A DNA stretch of 64,000 nucleotides. It comes from Chloroflexota bacterium. Lineage in GTDB: Bacteria; Chloroflexota; UBA11872. Shown here in pieces: positions 62,055 to 64,000 of the stretch. The position numbers and the translations under genes are program-made. Below the pieces are notes generated by a model, which ran no database searches, was not told where the DNA came from, and saw only the letters and a list, made by a program, of their open reading frames with translations. The first letter of the stretch is position 1; the number at the start of each line of letters is the position of its first letter. The stretch is taken from assembly GCA_022826485.1 (NCBI GenBank), contig JAJDUU010000044.1, forward strand, positions 1-64,000. Reading direction: 5' to 3'.

Positions 62055-62684
62055 TCATTTGTGACAAACCGCGCAATCCAGCGGCGCGCTGTTCTCGCGG
62101 TGGCAGCCCTGGCAATCGCCCATGTTGAGCGCGCGCACCTGCTCGACCTCGGTCATGGACGCGACGTCGCCGTGACAGGTGGCGCAAATCTGCGCGGTGG
62201 TGAAGCTTGGATGAGTTTCCGCCAGCGCGCGGATGTGGGGATCATGCACGAAGTCCACGTGGTCGGGGAGACGGTGCACCCGCACCCAATCGATGGGGGT
62301 GCCGGTCTCCCACGCGGCGCGAATCTTCTGCACCTCGGGGCTGTCGGTGGCGACCACCGCGTGACAGAACATGCACTGCTCCACGGACGGGATGGTGGCC
62401 GCCGCGGACACCGGCGCGCTCATGGCGGTCGCCGTGTTTCCGACCACCGGGATCCCGCGGTGGCAGAACTCGCAGGCGATGCCGGCCTTGCCGACGTGCA
62501 CCGAGTGGTCGAAGGCGATCGGCTGCTCCGGCGGCCCGGTGATGGTGCCGCCCATGGCCCCGAGCACAACCAGCAGAATGACGGGCGCGATGGCGCCCCC
62601 GCCGAGCACGGCTCCGAGGCCGCTGATCACGATCAACTGCTTGGGTGAGAGGCGCGGCAGCAGCGCCCGGAATGCGTCCAACAC
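62055..62684 (-). CDS. actA: Pentaheme cytochrome c subunit ActA
   Basis: A 209-residue protein with an N-terminal membrane helix (LIVISGLGAVLGGGAIAPVILLVVLGAMGG) and five heme-binding CXXCH sites: CEFCH, CMFCH, CATCH, CQGCH and CAVCH. This is the pentaheme ActA of alternative complex III, which passes electrons to ActE or an external acceptor. It starts directly after the small membrane gene upstream. Confidence 0.9.
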   Translation of the reverse strand: MLDAFRALLPRLSPKQLIVISGLGAVLGGGAIAPVILLVVLGAMGGTITGPPEQPIAFDHSVHVGKAGIACEFCHRGIPVVGNTATAMSAPVSAAATIPSVEQCMFCHAVVATDSPEVQKIRAAWETGTPIDWVRVHRLPDHVDFVHDPHIRALAETHPSFTTAQICATCHGDVASMTEVEQVRALNMGDCQGCHRENSAPLDCAVCHK

Positions 62685-62981
62685 TCAAATGGCCAGCCGC
62701 GGAAGCATTGACGGGAGCAAGTCGAGAGCCAGAATCGTGGCCTTGATGACGATGGCCGTCAGGGCGCCCAGACCGGCGACCATGATGGCGTAGAGCGGCG
62801 CGCGCATCTTGCGCCCGGCCTGCGGCTCGATGTCCCCGGTGAGGACCAGCGAGGGAATCAGGGCATGGGCCAGCGCGTACACCAGCCCGGTTCCGATAAG
62901 CACGGCCGCCAGAATCCAGAGGTGAACGTTTAGCTCGGTCAGTTTGACCCAGTCGCTCGCGGTGAGCTCCCTTAGCTCCAC
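62685..62981 (-). CDS. Small membrane protein leading the alternative complex III operon
   Basis: A 98-residue protein with two or three hydrophobic segments (LWILAAVLIGTGLVYALAHALI and LYAIMVAGLGALTAIVIKATIL). I do not recognise the family. It begins the operon with its stop adjacent to the actA start, so it may be a subunit or assembly factor. The ATG at 62981 is followed by a soluble N-terminus with no signal peptide. Confidence 0.6.
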   Translation of the reverse strand: MELRELTASDWVKLTELNVHLWILAAVLIGTGLVYALAHALIPSLVLTGDIEPQAGRKMRAPLYAIMVAGLGALTAIVIKATILALDLLPSMLPRLAI

Positions 62982-63257
62982 GCCACCGCCTCATGCGAGT
63001 GCGCGCAACCGGCGCAACTATCGACGGGTGTGCGTAGCGGCACGCGAGCATCGCTCAGGAAGCTGCGTGCGGGAGATGCGGGGTAGGTCCACATCAGTGC
63101 CCTGAACCTAGCGTTCTGCACCGTTTGCAAAATGTTTCACAAATGCAGGCGGGCTGCAAGCACCCGACCCTCTATCGGGCGCGCGCAGGGTGCGGCGCGC
63201 GGCCCCCGCATGTGCCACCATTCGCTATCGGATCCGATTGCCATGGGATGACGCCTG
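62982..63257. promoter_or_regulatory. Divergent intergenic region with a 20-base palindrome
   Basis: This 276-base stretch separates the ACIII operon from the aldehyde dehydrogenase gene, so it must hold both promoters. At 63124-63143 there is a perfect palindrome at 14 of 20 positions, of the form TTTGNNAAANNTTTNNCAAA, in a relatively AT-rich patch. It is a plausible operator for a dimeric regulator. No clear -35/-10 pair was confirmed. Confidence 0.5.
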
Positions 63258-64000
63258 ATGAAGATGTATGTGGCGGGTCAGTGGACGAATGGTCGCGACT
63301 CGATTGACGTGCTGAATCCGTACGACGGGTCGGTGGTCGACACCGTGCCCCGTGGCTCGGCGGACGACGTGGACCGCGCGCTGGCGAGCGCCGAGCGCGG
63401 GGCGAAAGTCATGGCGGAGCTGACCGGGTTCGAGCGCTACGAAATCCTGCACCGGGCCGGCGACCTGATCCTGCGCGACCAGGAGTCGCTCGCGCGCATG
63501 CTGACCCAGGAAGAGGGCAAGATCATCTCCGAGGCCCGCTTCGAGGTCTCCCGCGCGGCCGAGATTCTGTACCTGTCGGCCGAGGAGGCCAAGCGACTCG
63601 GCGCCGAGGTGATCCCGCTCGACGGCGGCCCGGGCGTGAAGGACAAGTTCGGATTCACCGTGCGCGTGCCCTGCGGGGTCGTGGCGGCGGTGTGTCCGTT
63701 CAACTTCCCCCTGCACCTGGTCTGCCACAAGGTGGGTCCGGCGCTGGCCGCCGGGAACGCCGTGGTCGTCAAGCCGGCCACGGACACGCCCCTCATGGGC
63801 GTGCGCGTAATCGAGCTGCTGCTCGAGGCGGGCGCGCCGGAAGAGGCGGTGCACATCATCACGGGGCCGGGCTCGGAGATCGGCGACGCGCTGGTGTCCG
63901 ACCCGCGCGTGCGCAAGGTCACGTTCACCGGCAGCCGCGACATCGGCGAGCGCATCTGCAAGGCCGCCGGCATCAAGAAGGTCACCATGGAGTTGGGGTC
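63258..64000 (+). CDS. NAD(P)-dependent aldehyde dehydrogenase (truncated by window edge)
   Basis: From the ATG at 63258 the frame stays open to the window edge, giving about 247 residues of the N-terminal and central part of an aldehyde dehydrogenase. NPYDGSVVDTV, the PFNFPLHLVCHKVGPALAAGN motif (with the conserved Asn), VVKPATDTPL and FTGSRDIGERI match the family; the catalytic Cys and C-terminus lie beyond the edge. It resembles lactaldehyde/succinate-semialdehyde or non-phosphorylating GAPDH-type members. It is divergent from the ACIII operon. Confidence 0.85.
   Translation, partial: MKMYVAGQWTNGRDSIDVLNPYDGSVVDTVPRGSADDVDRALASAERGAKVMAELTGFERYEILHRAGDLILRDQESLARMLTQEEGKIISEARFEVSRAAEILYLSAEEAKRLGAEVIPLDGGPGVKDKFGFTVRVPCGVVAAVCPFNFPLHLVCHKVGPALAAGNAVVVKPATDTPLMGVRVIELLLEAGAPEEAVHIITGPGSEIGDALVSDPRVRKVTFTGSRDIGERICKAAGIKKVTMELG

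Overview
The window is a 64 kb piece of a GC-rich bacterial chromosome, densely coding on both strands. Gene content points to an aerobic or facultative heterotroph, most likely a Chloroflexota lineage (SAR202/Dehalococcoidia-like). This rests on an alternative complex III operon, a homodimeric E1 pyruvate dehydrogenase, two-subunit Mo-hydroxylase paralogs and many short palindromic intergenic repeats. The phylum is an inference; no rRNA or marker gene is present to prove it. I saw no tRNA, rRNA, CRISPR array, transposase or prophage.

Layout. 0-4.1 kb (minus): a thiamine-precursor ABC transporter (thiXYZ-like) and a thiamine-binding protein under a TPP riboswitch with a terminator. 4.3-6.3 kb: an SMP-30-type protein divergent from moaA. 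6.4-10.3 kb (plus): a translationally coupled lipid-modification cassette (DUF1295, cyclopropane-synthase-like methyltransferase, FAD amine oxidase-like protein, DUF1365). 10.3-21.4 kb: nfuA, an ATP-grasp plus CCAEP-tail radical SAM pair, lipB, lipA and the complete pyruvate dehydrogenase complex E1-E2-E3. 21.4-27.2 kb: rfbD-like reductase, a DUF1761-like membrane protein, a membrane-anchored sulfite-oxidase-fold molybdoenzyme and a DrrAB-like ABC exporter. 27.6-30.7 kb: a pseudokinase fused to 14 WD40 repeats. 30.7-33.6 kb (minus): proton-translocating transhydrogenase. 33.8-36.4 kb: an SDR and an ABC exporter. 36.4-42.9 kb (minus): two xanthine-dehydrogenase-family large subunits, a MoaD-like protein, and one 2Fe-2S and one FAD subunit. 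43.1-46.4 kb (minus): frdABCD. 46.6-54.6 kb (minus): cytochrome c maturation genes, including a CcmA-CcmB fusion. 54.6-63.0 kb (minus): the alternative complex III operon. 63.3 kb to the edge (plus): a truncated aldehyde dehydrogenase.

How the genes fit together. The ccm operon makes the c-type cytochromes that alternative complex III needs (a pentaheme ActA and a monoheme ActE). The Frd complex feeds or drains the quinone pool that ACIII oxidises. LipA/LipB lipoylate the E2 encoded next door, NfuA is the kind of carrier that repairs LipA clusters, and ThiXYZ imports the precursor of the TPP used by E1. MoaA supplies molybdopterin for the Mo-hydroxylases and the SUOX-like enzyme. Transhydrogenase balances NADH/NADPH.

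The least explained items are the ATP-grasp/CCAEP radical SAM pair, the pseudokinase-WD40 protein, the lipid cassette, the MoaD-like protein with a tail after its GG, and the composite palindromic repeats. All calls are from reading sequence and translations; no database search was run.
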